Assembly (NCBI RefSeq): GCF_008369105.1
Contig: NZ_VINQ01000020.1
Location: forward strand, 1 to 64,000
Length of the DNA stretch: 64,000 bases
Reading direction: 5' to 3'
DNA from: Aquicoccus porphyridii
GTDB taxonomy: Bacteria > Pseudomonadota > Alphaproteobacteria > Rhodobacterales > Rhodobacteraceae
Below, piece after piece: positions 52,424 through 61,296 of this stretch; position 1 is the stretch's first letter; the number at the start of each line of letters is the position of its first letter. A program made the translations under genes and the position numbers. The notes beneath the pieces are model-generated. The model did no database searches, was not told the origin of the DNA, and saw only the letters and a program-made list of their open reading frames with translations.

Positions 52424-52509
52424 ATAATTTTTGCATAGATATCACAGAATCTCTTTAGCCACGCCTCAGCGGCCGACTGCTCCGGCCCGAAATGAAATCA
52501 GGAGATACC

Positions 52510-53547
52510 ATGTCTTTCACCAAGCTTTCCGTGTCGGCTCTGGCACTTGTTGCCGTGTCCGCCACCACCGCCGCCGCGCGTGACGAAATTCGCATCGTTG
52601 GTTCGTCAACCGTGTTTCCATACACTCAGGCAGTCGCCGAACAGTTCGCCAACAACACCGGCGCGCCTTCGCCAATCGTCGAGTCTACCGGAACCGGTGG
52701 CGGCATGAAGATTTTCTGCGGCGGAATCGGTGAACAGCACCCGGACATCACCGGTGCGTCGCGTGCCATGAAGGCCTCCGAGTACGAACTGTGCCTGGAA
52801 AACGGTGTCACGGAGATTTCCGAGGCGATGATCGGTTTTGACGGTCTGTCGCTGGCCGTCTCGCGCAACAACGATTTTGCCTGGGACCTGACGCTGGCCG
52901 AAATCTACCTCGCCCTGGGTGCCCAGGTTCCTGTCGATGGCGAATGGGCCGACAACCCCTACACCACCTGGGACCAGATCAACCCCGATTTCCCGGCCGT
53001 GGAGATCCTTGCCTACGGCCCCCCGCCGACCTCCGGCACCCGTGACGCATTCGTTGAACTGGCGATGCACGTCGGTTGCGAAGAGCTGGACTTCGTCAAA
53101 GAAGGCGGCTTCGGTGGTGACTGGGTCGAAGAGAATTGCTCGCGCATGCGCACCGACGGGCCCTTCGTCGAAGCCGGCGAGAACGACAACCTGATCGTTC
53201 AGCGCCTGGAAGCAGACGTAAACGCCATGGGCATCTTCGGCTACTCGTTCCTCTACGAGAATCTGGACAATCTGAAAGGCGTTATGATCAACGGCGTAGA
53301 ACCCTCGACTGACACCATTGCCGACAAGTCCTACCCGGTGTCGCGTCCGCTGTTCTTCTATGTGAAGAATGCACACCGCGGCGTCATCCCGAATCTCAAC
53401 GAGTTCATCGACGAGTACATGTCGGATGACGCGCTGGAGGCCGGTGGCTATCTGGCAGAGCGTGGCTTGGTCGCCTTGGCCGACGAACGTCGTGCTGCCC
53501 TTCAGGACGCGGTCCTGAACGGAAAGTCGATGGAAGCTCCGGAATAA
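52510..53547 (+). CDS. pstS: PstS, phosphate ABC transporter substrate-binding protein
   Basis: A 345-residue periplasmic phosphate receptor. Signal peptide MSFTKLSVSALALVAVSATTAAA; phosphate-site segments RIVGSSTVFPYTQAVAE, ESTGTGGGMKIFCGG, DITGASRAMK and PPPTSGTRDAFVE are all present. Start ATG 52510 after AGGAGATACC; ATG 52492 is less likely. First gene of pstS-pstC-pstA-pstB-phoU-phoB, which imports phosphate at high affinity and signals phosphate status. Confidence 0.97.
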   Translation: MSFTKLSVSALALVAVSATTAAARDEIRIVGSSTVFPYTQAVAEQFANNTGAPSPIVESTGTGGGMKIFCGGIGEQHPDITGASRAMKASEYELCLENGVTEISEAMIGFDGLSLAVSRNNDFAWDLTLAEIYLALGAQVPVDGEWADNPYTTWDQINPDFPAVEILAYGPPPTSGTRDAFVELAMHVGCEELDFVKEGGFGGDWVEENCSRMRTDGPFVEAGENDNLIVQRLEADVNAMGIFGYSFLYENLDNLKGVMINGVEPSTDTIADKSYPVSRPLFFYVKNAHRGVIPNLNEFIDEYMSDDALEAGGYLAERGLVALADERRAALQDAVLNGKSMEAPE

Positions 53548-53567
53548 GATCCGACCGTGGATCAAAG

Positions 53568-53604
53568 GCCCGGGGTGCAAGACTGCGTCCCGGGCGCTTC
53601 TTTT
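53568..53604 (+). terminator. Attenuator-like terminator between pstS and pstC
   Basis: Arms GCCCGGG (53568-53574) and CCCGGGC (53589-53595), then GCTTCTTTT. It should lower expression of the permease genes relative to the binding protein, as common in pst operons. Confidence 0.7.
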
Positions 53605-53618
53605 GAAAGAGCAGGCCG

Positions 53619-54995
53619 ATGACAGCTGTTCCCTTTCTTTTTCTCATCCTCGCCGTGGTTGCCGGATATGTGATCAACCGTCGCGCAGCGCGTCTGATCC
53701 GAGACGGAGGCAGCAGGCTTCATTCGATGACGTCCTATCATGGCATGTTCTCTGCCCTGCTCATCCTTGTGCCGGTGCTGACATTTATCCTGCTTTGGAT
53801 CGCGCTCCAAGGGCCTGTCGTTGATCGCATCACAATGGCCGGATTGCCTGAAGGCGTTCTGGACGGGCTCGACTCCGGCGGTGTTCAGCTTGTCCTGGCC
53901 GAGATCAAATCCGTTTCGCGAGGTCAGATTTTCGGAACACCGGAAGACTGGAAGATTGCAGCGGCGGGCCGCTACGTCATTCTCCACGACCGGGCGGACT
54001 GGTGGCTTTTTGCTGCGGTCACTATCCTGTCGCTTGCCTTGCTTGCTTTTGCACGGTCACGGGTTGCCGCCGATTTCCGCGCCCGCCAGGGCGTCGAGGG
54101 TATCGTCTCTGGGTTAATGATCTTTTGTTCGACCGTCGCGATTTTCACCACGATCGGTATCATTGCTTCACTCTCCTACGAAACATGGCGTTTCTTCGAA
54201 CGCGTGCCCGTTGCCGAGTTCCTGTTCGGCCTGAACTGGGAACCGCAGATTCCGCTGCGCGAAGACCAGATCGCTGCCAAAGGCGCATTCGGGTGGTTGC
54301 CGGTCATCCTCGGTACGATTGTCATTACGGTTGTCGCCCTTGTCGTTGCAGTACCGGTTGGACTTTTCTCCGCAATCTACCTGAACGAGTTCGCCCCGAA
54401 ACGTCTGCGGTCCATTGTCAAGCCGGTACTCGAAATTCTCGCGGGTGTTCCGACGGTCGTCTATGGGTTCTTTGCCATTCTTGTGGTCGCACCGGCCATT
54501 CGCAGCTTTGGACAATCCATCGGTCTGGACGTGGCACCCAACACTGCTCTCGCCGCAGGCGGGGTCATGGGCATCATGCTCATCCCCTTCATTTCTTCTT
54601 TCGCGGATGATGCACTGTCCGCCGTGCCGCAGGCGATGCGCGATGGCGCGCTTGGTCTCGGCTCTACGCGTGGGGAAATGATGACAACGGTGCTGTTTCC
54701 AGCAGCTCTTCCCGGGATCGTCGGCGGCGTCCTTCTAGCTGTCAGTCGGGCGATTGGCGAAACGATGATCGTTGTCATGGCGGCGGGTCTGATTGCAAAG
54801 ATGACGATCAACCCATTGGACAGCGTCACGACCGTCACGGTTCAGATCGTGACCCTGCTGATCGGCGACACGTCCTTTGACAACCCCAAGACTTTGGCAG
54901 CCTTTGCTCTCGGCATGATGCTGTTCCTCGTCACCCTGATGATCAACATTCTCGCGTTGCGCATCGTGCGCAAGTATCGCGAAGCATACGATTGA
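53619..54995 (+). CDS. pstC: PstC, phosphate ABC transporter permease
   Basis: A 458-residue membrane protein, long as in alphaproteobacteria. It has an N-terminal extension with two extra membrane segments and a periplasmic loop, then the conserved permease core (GAFGWLPVILGTIVITVVALVVAVPVGLFSAIYLNEFAPKRLRSIVKPVLEILAGVPTVVYGFFA) and EAA loop (VPQAMRDGALGLGSTRGEMMTTVLFPAALPGIVGGVLLAVSRAIGETMIV). Forms the channel with PstA. Confidence 0.96.
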   Translation: MTAVPFLFLILAVVAGYVINRRAARLIRDGGSRLHSMTSYHGMFSALLILVPVLTFILLWIALQGPVVDRITMAGLPEGVLDGLDSGGVQLVLAEIKSVSRGQIFGTPEDWKIAAAGRYVILHDRADWWLFAAVTILSLALLAFARSRVAADFRARQGVEGIVSGLMIFCSTVAIFTTIGIIASLSYETWRFFERVPVAEFLFGLNWEPQIPLREDQIAAKGAFGWLPVILGTIVITVVALVVAVPVGLFSAIYLNEFAPKRLRSIVKPVLEILAGVPTVVYGFFAILVVAPAIRSFGQSIGLDVAPNTALAAGGVMGIMLIPFISSFADDALSAVPQAMRDGALGLGSTRGEMMTTVLFPAALPGIVGGVLLAVSRAIGETMIVVMAAGLIAKMTINPLDSVTTVTVQIVTLLIGDTSFDNPKTLAAFALGMMLFLVTLMINILALRIVRKYREAYD

Positions 54996-55005
54996 GGCCA
55001 AGTAC

Positions 55006-56307
55006 ATGACGGATATCACAAACGCGCCTGCCGTCCCACGCAAGGCCACGTCAACGGAATTGGTCGCCGCGTCCCTCAAACGCCGCCGCCGCAAACAGAT
55101 TCGCCTGCAATGGATCGGCCTGGGCGCGATCTCGATTGCCTTCCTGATGCTCTTCATCCTCGTGGCGTCGCTCGTATCGACCGGTTGGCAGGCATTCACG
55201 CAAACGCATGTGACGCTTGAAGTCTATGTTGATCCTGAGGAGGTTCCGGAAGATCGTCTGCCGCGCGGGGGGTTCCGGGACGTGCTGGGTGCCTCGATGG
55301 GTCAGATGCTGCCCGATGTCGACATGAGCGCCCGGGAAACCGCCCGTGCGGTTGAAGGGATCTTGTCGAACGGTGCGCAGTTTGAATTGCGGGATCGTGT
55401 CGTTGCGGACCCTTCCTTGATCGGCCAGACGTTCACGATGACAGTCCCGGTCTCCGATCCCTACGACCAGCTCAACAAGGGTCTGATCGAGAGGGAAACG
55501 GAAGAGGTCAACCGACGCGTCAAGGACAACGAAATCGCCTGGTTCGACACTCTGGCAGACAGCGGCGCCATATCGAAGCCGTTCAATTGGGGCCTGTTCA
55601 CCAATGCGGACTCGCGGTTTCCGGAACTCGCCGGGCTTAAGGGCGCCCTTGTCGGTTCGTTCTGGGCGCTCCTGACCTGTTTCCTGATCTCGTTTCCGCT
55701 TGCTATCGGTGCCGCGATCTACCTTGAAGAGTTCGCGCCAAAGAACAAGCTGAGCGACTTTATCGAAGTGAACATCAACAATCTCGCCGCGGTGCCCTCG
55801 GTGGTGTTCGGTCTGCTCGCGTTGGCGGTGTTCATCGGCTGGTTCGGCATGCCACGCTCGGCACCCTTTGTTGGTGGTCTAACACTGGCGCTCATGACGA
55901 TGCCAACGATCATCATCGCGACGCGAGCCGCCCTGAAGGCCGTGCCACCTTCGATCCGGGAGGCGGCGCTCGGGCTTGGTGCCTCGAAACAGCAGGTTGT
56001 GTTTCAGCACGTGCTTCCCCTAGCGATGCCCGGAATTCTGACCGGAACGATCATCGGGCTGGCGCAGGCTCTGGGTGAAACAGCCCCGCTGCTTCTGATC
56101 GGCATGAACGCCTTCATCACATCCGCTGCCAGCAGCCCTTTCGACAGCTCCACAGCCTTGCCGACCCAGATCTTCATCTGGGCCGACAGCCCGGAGCGTG
56201 GCTTTGTCTCGCGGACCTCGGCGGCGATCCTTGTCCTGCTTGGGTTTCTCGTGACGATGAATGCCATCGCCATCTACTTTCGGCAGAAATTCGAACGCAA
56301 ATGGTAA
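55006..56307 (+). CDS. pstA: PstA, phosphate ABC transporter permease
   Basis: A 433-residue membrane protein with a basic N-terminus ([12 protein letters not shown]), a long periplasmic domain (about 60-200) and the permease core ([63 protein letters not shown] loop [54 protein letters not shown]). The large extra domain is usual for alphaproteobacterial PstA. Confidence 0.96.
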   Translation: MTDITNAPAVPRKATSTELVAASLKRRRRKQIRLQWIGLGAISIAFLMLFILVASLVSTGWQAFTQTHVTLEVYVDPEEVPEDRLPRGGFRDVLGASMGQMLPDVDMSARETARAVEGILSNGAQFELRDRVVADPSLIGQTFTMTVPVSDPYDQLNKGLIERETEEVNRRVKDNEIAWFDTLADSGAISKPFNWGLFTNADSRFPELAGLKGALVGSFWALLTCFLISFPLAIGAAIYLEEFAPKNKLSDFIEVNINNLAAVPSVVFGLLALAVFIGWFGMPRSAPFVGGLTLALMTMPTIIIATRAALKAVPPSIREAALGLGASKQQVVFQHVLPLAMPGILTGTIIGLAQALGETAPLLLIGMNAFITSAASSPFDSSTALPTQIFIWADSPERGFVSRTSAAILVLLGFLVTMNAIAIYFRQKFERKW

Positions 56308-56333
56308 GCGTCCCGAAACAGAGGACATTTGAA

Positions 56334-57131
56334 ATGAACAACATGAGAAAGATCGAACGGGACGTAAAAATGACCGACACGAAAATCACGGCACGCAGCG
56401 TCAACGTTCACTACGGCGACACACACGCAATCAAGGACGTGGATGTCAACATCGCGGACAAAACGGTTACCGCCTTTATCGGCCCGTCCGGATGCGGCAA
56501 GTCGACCTTCCTGCGTTGCCTCAACCGGATGAACGACACGATCGATATTTGCCGGGTGACCGGTGAAATCAAGATTGATGACAAGGACATCAACCACAAA
56601 TCGGTCGATCCGGTCCAGTTGCGTGCCCAGGTCGGAATGGTGTTCCAGAAGCCGAACCCCTTCCCCAAGTCGATCTACGACAATATCGCCTATGGCCCGC
56701 GCATTCATGGCCTCTCGAAATCGAAGTCCGAACTGGATGAGATTGTCGAGAGAGCCCTCCGCCGCGGCGCGATCTGGGACGAGGTCAAGGACCGCCTGGA
56801 CCAACCCGGCACCGGGCTTTCGGGCGGGCAGCAGCAGCGGCTTTGCATCGCCCGGGCAGTTGCCACCGAACCCGAGGTTCTGCTCATGGACGAGCCTTGT
56901 TCGGCCCTCGACCCAATCGCCACGGCCCAGGTCGAGGAGTTGATTGACGAACTGCGTCAGGATTACTCCGTCGTGATCGTGACCCATTCGATGCAGCAGG
57001 CGGCGCGTGTTAGCCAGAAGACCGCTTTCTTTCACCTCGGTAACCTTGTCGAGTTCAATGACACAGGTGAGATCTTCACCAATCCAAGCGATCCGCGCAC
57101 GGAAAGCTATATCACCGGCCGGATCGGGTAA
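56334..57131 (+). CDS. pstB: PstB, phosphate ABC transporter ATPase
   Basis: A 265-residue ATPase: Walker [21 protein letters not shown]-loop [25 protein letters not shown] (PstB-specific), signature [16 protein letters not shown], Walker [16 protein letters not shown] and switch His in [12 protein letters not shown]. Start ATG 56334 after AGAGGAC; the frame continues into pstA. Closely followed by phoU. Confidence 0.96.
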   Translation: MNNMRKIERDVKMTDTKITARSVNVHYGDTHAIKDVDVNIADKTVTAFIGPSGCGKSTFLRCLNRMNDTIDICRVTGEIKIDDKDINHKSVDPVQLRAQVGMVFQKPNPFPKSIYDNIAYGPRIHGLSKSKSELDEIVERALRRGAIWDEVKDRLDQPGTGLSGGQQQRLCIARAVATEPEVLLMDEPCSALDPIATAQVEELIDELRQDYSVVIVTHSMQQAARVSQKTAFFHLGNLVEFNDTGEIFTNPSDPRTESYITGRIG

Positions 57132-57141
57132 GGACAAGACC

Positions 57142-57858
57142 ATGAACGAAAAACATATTGTGTCTTCATTCGACCGCGACCTGGAGAGTATTCAGGCGAC
57201 AGTCATGAAGATGGGCGGCCTTGTCGAAAAGGCCCTGATGGATGCGGTCCGGGCTCTCAAAACCCACGATGTCGAACTGGCAGAGGCGGTGCGCAAAGGC
57301 GACAAAGTCGTTGATGAACTCGACCTGACAGTCAAGACCGACACCGCGCAACTTCTGGCGCTGCGCTCCCCGACTGCGAGCGATCTGCGGACGGTCTTGT
57401 CCGTGATGGAGATTGCATCTCACCTCGAGCGTTGCGGCGATTACGCAAAGAACATGGCCAAGCGGACGATTGCCATGGCAGAGAGTGGTGAAATCAACGG
57501 ATCGCTCGCCGCGCTTGGCCGCATGTCCACGTTCGTCGAGGCGATGGTCAAGGATGCGCTGGATGCCTACATCCAACGAGACACGGAAAAGGCGGCAGAG
57601 ATCATCGAACGGGATCTTGAGGCCGATCAGATCTACAACACGCTGTTCCGGTCGCTTCTGACACACATGATGGAAGATCACCGAAACATTACCGTTGGGA
57701 TGCATTTGCATTTCATTGCCAAGAACATCGAGCGGGTTGGCGACCACGCCACAGGAATTGCCGAACAAACCATCTATCTCGCGACGGGCGAATTTCCTGA
57801 AGATGATCGCCCCAAGTTGGATCGAACCGCACTCGAGTATCAGAAGAGTGAGGAATGA
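57142..57858 (+). CDS. phoU: PhoU, phosphate signalling regulator
   Basis: A 238-residue all-helical protein with two PhoU repeats and the metal-binding helices (EIASHLERCGDYAKNMAKR and HFIAKNIERVGDHATGIAEQ, each with the E/DxxRxxD pattern). PhoU links the Pst transporter to the PhoR kinase and dampens the Pho response under phosphate excess. Start ATG 57142 after AAGGAC. Its stop overlaps the phoB start region. Confidence 0.96.
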   Translation: MNEKHIVSSFDRDLESIQATVMKMGGLVEKALMDAVRALKTHDVELAEAVRKGDKVVDELDLTVKTDTAQLLALRSPTASDLRTVLSVMEIASHLERCGDYAKNMAKRTIAMAESGEINGSLAALGRMSTFVEAMVKDALDAYIQRDTEKAAEIIERDLEADQIYNTLFRSLLTHMMEDHRNITVGMHLHFIAKNIERVGDHATGIAEQTIYLATGEFPEDDRPKLDRTALEYQKSEE

Positions 57859-58546
57859 TGCAGAAGATGCAACCTTCCATCCTCGTGGTCGAGGATGAAC
57901 CGGCACAACGAGAAGTCTTGGCCTATAATCTGGCAAACGAGGGCTTTCGCGTTATCAAGGCCGGGATGGAAACGAAGCACTGCTTCTGATCGACGAAGAG
58001 AAACCGGACGTGATCGTGCTGGATTGGGTGCTACCAGGCACGTCGGGGATCGAGATTTGCCTCCAGGTCAAAGTTCGACCAGCGTTTCGTTTGACACCTG
58101 TAATCATGCTCTCTGCCCGGTCGGAAGAGGTCGACAAGGTACGTGGCCTTGAAACTGGAGCCGACGATTATGTCGTAAAGCCGTACTCTGTCGTTGAACT
58201 TCTCGCTCGCGTAAAAGCCCAACTGCGCAGGTTGCGCCCCGCCGCGGTGGGCCAGGGACTTTTGTTTGACGATATTCTCCTTGATGCGGAGACGTACAAG
58301 GTGTTTCGAGACCAGCAAGAGCTAAAGCTTGGGCCGACTGAATTTCGTCTGTTGACAACATTCATGGAAAAGCCGGGACGAGTTTGGTCGCGTGAACAGC
58401 TACTTGATCGCGTTTGGGGAAGGGATATCTACGTCGATACAAGGACGGTAGACGTTTACATTGGTCGTTTGAGAAAAGTCTTAAGTCGCCATGGAGGTGG
58501 CGATCCGATCCGCACCGTGCGTGGCGCCGGATATGCTCTGGGATGA
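57858..58546 (+). pseudogene. phoB: phoB, phosphate response regulator, single-base frameshift
   Basis: The gene starts MQKMQPSILVVEDEPAQREVLAYNLANEGFRVIKAG. It then shifts frame near 57960: the expected GCC GGG GAT GGA reads GCCGGGATGGA, one G short, giving a stop at 57988. In the new frame the receiver domain continues (NEALLLIDEEKPDVIVLDWVLPGTSG with phospho-acceptor Asp, then VKPYS) and the OmpR-type winged helix is complete (WSREQLLDRVWGRDIYVDTRTVDVYIGRLRKVL...IRTVRGAGYAL). So a full-length PhoB is one G from intact. Either a recent inactivation, a slippage site in a G-run, or a sequencing error. Confidence 0.88.
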
Positions 58547-59281
58547 CCCAAACCTCAAGCCCAATGAGTTTACCGCTGACAGGCGCGGCTTGGCTGTGGC
58601 AATTACAATGCCCGGCGAAAACTATCAGAGATTAGTGCACGGTTTGGACCTCGCAGGTCTTTATCTGGCTGCGGTTGACAATGTTGAAACATGCTTGGCG
58701 CTTGTCAAAACAGAAAGACCTGACGCAGTTTTTTTGAATACCGCCTCGCAGCGGCAGAACCAGACTTTTGCGAAAGAATTTCACAGGCACGCGCAACAGA
58801 AACCTTGCCCATTATGCCGATTATGCCCGAGCATGGGAACCGTGACTTCCCACTCGCACTCACGGCTTGTAGTAGCGCCATCGAGGTTTTTTTTAAAACC
58901 AAAGCACTTCTACGACGGGAGCGGCTCATTGCCTTGCGAAGCAGGCGGAGAATTGGTCAGTACGTCCTGGATGAATCCGAGTTTCGAATGTCGTTCAAAG
59001 GGAAAAGTGCTAGCCTTAGTAAAACCGATTTATGCATCCTGGGCCCCTTTTTCGACGTAAAAGAAGCGACCCTCGATCGGCGGTCATTGAGATGTCTGGC
59101 CTTTGCCGAGAGCGGCTGGAAACGTGGGAGTCGCTCAATCGACGCACAAGTCAGCAGGGTGCGCAGAAATGTGAAGGCTCAAATTGGCATCGACCCTCTA
59201 CGCTCCATCCGAGGCATTGGGTATGCATTAGCTACTGTGTCTATTCGCCGAGCTGAATCTGCCAAGGCTTGCCGGTTTTGA
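58533..59281 (+). pseudogene. Second OmpR-family response-regulator-like gene, frameshifted
   Basis: ATG 58533 overlaps the phoB 3' end and opens a degenerate receiver-like region (LAVAITMPGENYQRLVHGLDLAGLYLAAVDNVETCLALVKTERPDAVFLNTAS). A frameshift near 58798 moves the reading into TLPIMPIMPEHGNRDFPLALTACSSAIEVFFKTKALLRRER and a PhoB-like winged helix ending SIDAQVSRVRRNVKAQIGIDPLRSIRGIGYAL. The final residues (TVSIRRAESAKACRF) come from the abutting IS110 remnant. The receiver appears to lack the usual phospho-acceptor context. Probably a decayed phoB-linked regulator. Confidence 0.65.
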
Positions 59282-59713
59282 TGATCGCGTTTGCGATCGT
59301 GACCCGCCTTCCCGCGGTTGCGATAATGACCAGCTTGTGCGGCTTTCCGCGCTCTTTGAGACGCTTTGCGACTGGCTTGAGAACTGGATTGTGGCAGGCG
59401 GCAGCGAGTGCGGTTTGGAACGGCACATGTCGGAGAGGCCGTCGTCCACCCGTGATCGTTCCCCTACCCACATCGCCCCCCTGTCGTGGGGGGGGCTGGC
59501 GCCAGGCCGGTGATGGCAGCGGCTTCGCCTGATGTCATTCGGCCGAGTTCAGGCAATTCAGCGATCAGCATCGCCGCAGGTGCGGGCCCAATTCCGGGGA
59601 TTGAACGCAGGAGGTTCGTCCTTGCGGCAAGTGGCTTTGTCTGTGCAATAACGTTTTCGATCCTTCGTTCGATGACAGAGATCTGGGCGTTGAGCACGTC
59701 GTGTAGGCCCGAC
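59241..59713 (-). mobile_element. IS110-family transposase C-terminal fragment, frameshifted
   Basis: The minus strand reads VLNAQISVIERRIENVIAQTK...LLRSIPGIGPAPAAMLIAELPELGRMTSGEAAAITGLAP, the transposase_20 (IS116/IS110/IS902) domain. It shifts frame at a run of eight G/C (about 59490) into GRGTITGGRRPLRHVPFQTALAAACHNPVLKPVAKRLKERGKPHKLVIIATAGRR and stops at 59241. The fragment joins the response-regulator pseudogene on one side and the integrase pseudogene on the other, both of which it truncates. Confidence 0.85.
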
Positions 59714-60804
59714 GAATGACGTTGCTATCCTGATGGGCCAATACGGCTTCGATCACATCCGGGTCATATCCGCGATTGTTCAGGATCGTACTCGCTGTCA
59801 CCCGAAATCCGTGCGCTGTAACCTCGTCTTTGGAATAGCCCATCCGGCGCAGCGAGACATTGAAGGCGTTCTCGGATAACGGCTTCTTCCGCGTCCGGAT
59901 CGAGGGAAACATCGGCTCACCGCCTTCGGACAAAGGCCAGATATCTTCAATGAGCGCCACGGCCTGCCGCGAGAGGGGCACACTGTGCGAGTGGCGCATT
60001 TTCATGCGGTGTGCGGGAATATTCCAGGTGGCCTTCTTAAGATCGAATTCCTGCCGTGTTGCGCCACGCACCTCGCCGGGACACACGCAAGTCAGGATGA
60101 GAAATTGCAGCGCCGCCTTGATTGTCGGCCAGCCATCATAATCATCAATAGCGTTGAGCAGAACGCCAAAGCCCCGTTCGTCGGTGATTGCGGCCCGCCC
60201 GATGGTCTTTGGCGCTTGCAAGGCGCCATGCAGGGCAATTGTTGGGTCTTCGGTGGCACGCTAGGTTACGATGGCGTGCTTGAACACGCTGCTGATGGTG
60301 CCACGCAACCGGCGGGCTGTCTCGCGGCGGCCGCTTTTTCGATCCGCTGTAAAAGATCAAGGATTTCTGCGGCCGTGAGGTCTTTGATTGGCCTGTTATC
60401 AAAGGGCGAGGCCAAGTCCTTCAACAACCAGGTTGGCTTGGCCAGTGTGCTTTTGGCTGCACCGCGATCTTGCATGCGGTCGAGTACTCGTCGGCGATCA
60501 AGCCAAAGGTCTGCCGGGCCTCGGTTTCGGCCGCCAGCTTGTCGAGCTTCTTTTTGACACCGGGGTCGGTTCCATCCAGGAGCAGCCGTTTGGCTTCATC
60601 ACGCTTTTCGCGGGCCTTGGCGATGGTGACCAGGGGGTATGGGCCGAACGAAAGAAGCTTCTCCTTACCCCCAAACCGATACTTGAACCGCCACAGCTTT
60701 GAGCCACCAGGCTGAATCAACACATGCAAGCCGCCGCCATCGGCCAGCTTATAGGCCTTTTCGCGGGGCTTTGCCTTGCGTAATGCGAACTCTGAAAGCG
60801 CCAT
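59713..60804 (-). pseudogene. P4-type tyrosine recombinase (integrase), frameshifted and 3'-truncated
   Basis: ATG 60804 opens an N-terminal arm-binding (DUF4102-type) domain (MALSEFALRKAKPREKAYKLADGGGLHVLIQPGGSKLWRFKYRFGGKEKLLSFGPYPLVTIAKAREKRDEAKRLLLDGTDPG). Frameshifts follow near 60460 and 60300. The catalytic domain is readable to the end: Arg in CVCPGEVRGATRQEF, HGFR in TAHGFRVTAST, His in LAHQDSNVIRR and the nucleophile Tyr in RRAY. Right after the Tyr the IS110 fragment begins. The gene lies 160 bp from a tRNA-3'-end repeat, the normal site of such integrases. Confidence 0.85.
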
Positions 60805-60966
60805 TGGGGGTATCACCTAAGCGGTTTTTGTCGATACCCCCAAATATTACCCCACTTTCTGGCGAAACAAGGGTTTGCCATGCACAACTATGTTCATCGA
60901 CCCTTTATCAAGTCACTGAAAAACAGTGATTTTTGGGTCTCTGTGTTCATCTATGTGAGGAGGTCT

Positions 60967-61012
60967 TGGTGCCTGGGGGCGGAATCGAATCACCGACACG
61001 AGGATTTTCAAT
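60967..61012 (-). other. 3' fragment of a tRNA-Phe-like gene: island attachment (att) site
   Basis: Read on the minus strand, the segment has TTGAAAATCC (anticodon loop with GAA), GTGTC, the T-arm GGTGATTCGATTCCGCC and the acceptor end CCCAGGCACCA. The 5' half of a tRNA is not present beyond 61012, so this is the duplicated 3' end left by site-specific integration, with a T-stem mismatch from drift. It lies 163 bp upstream of the integrase start. The rest of 60805-61296 has no recognisable gene. Confidence 0.75.
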
Positions 61013-61296
61013 TTTCCTAGATTTCCATTCAAACTCTCGCAACTTGCTTCGAGCCGACGCAAAAAGTCTTTAGCTTCAATACTGTGTGGCCTTCAATCAA
61101 TCGCAGGGCAAACCAACTCATTTCAGCCAAGCCCACCACTCTCGGCACCCATTGCGCACCCAGCGGCCACGCTTACCGGTCATCATGCTCCAGAAAGCTT
61201 GTATGTAGCTTCCTCATTTCGGGTTTTAGGCGAGCGAAATGGTCGATATCCTAGACCCTAGTTCGCCTGTCCCATCGATTTGAAAGTTCCCGAATA

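Noticed and set aside
60967-61012. A functional tRNA-Phe gene
   Set aside because: Only the anticodon loop to the CCA end is present; the D-arm and 5' acceptor strand are missing and the T-stem has a mismatch.
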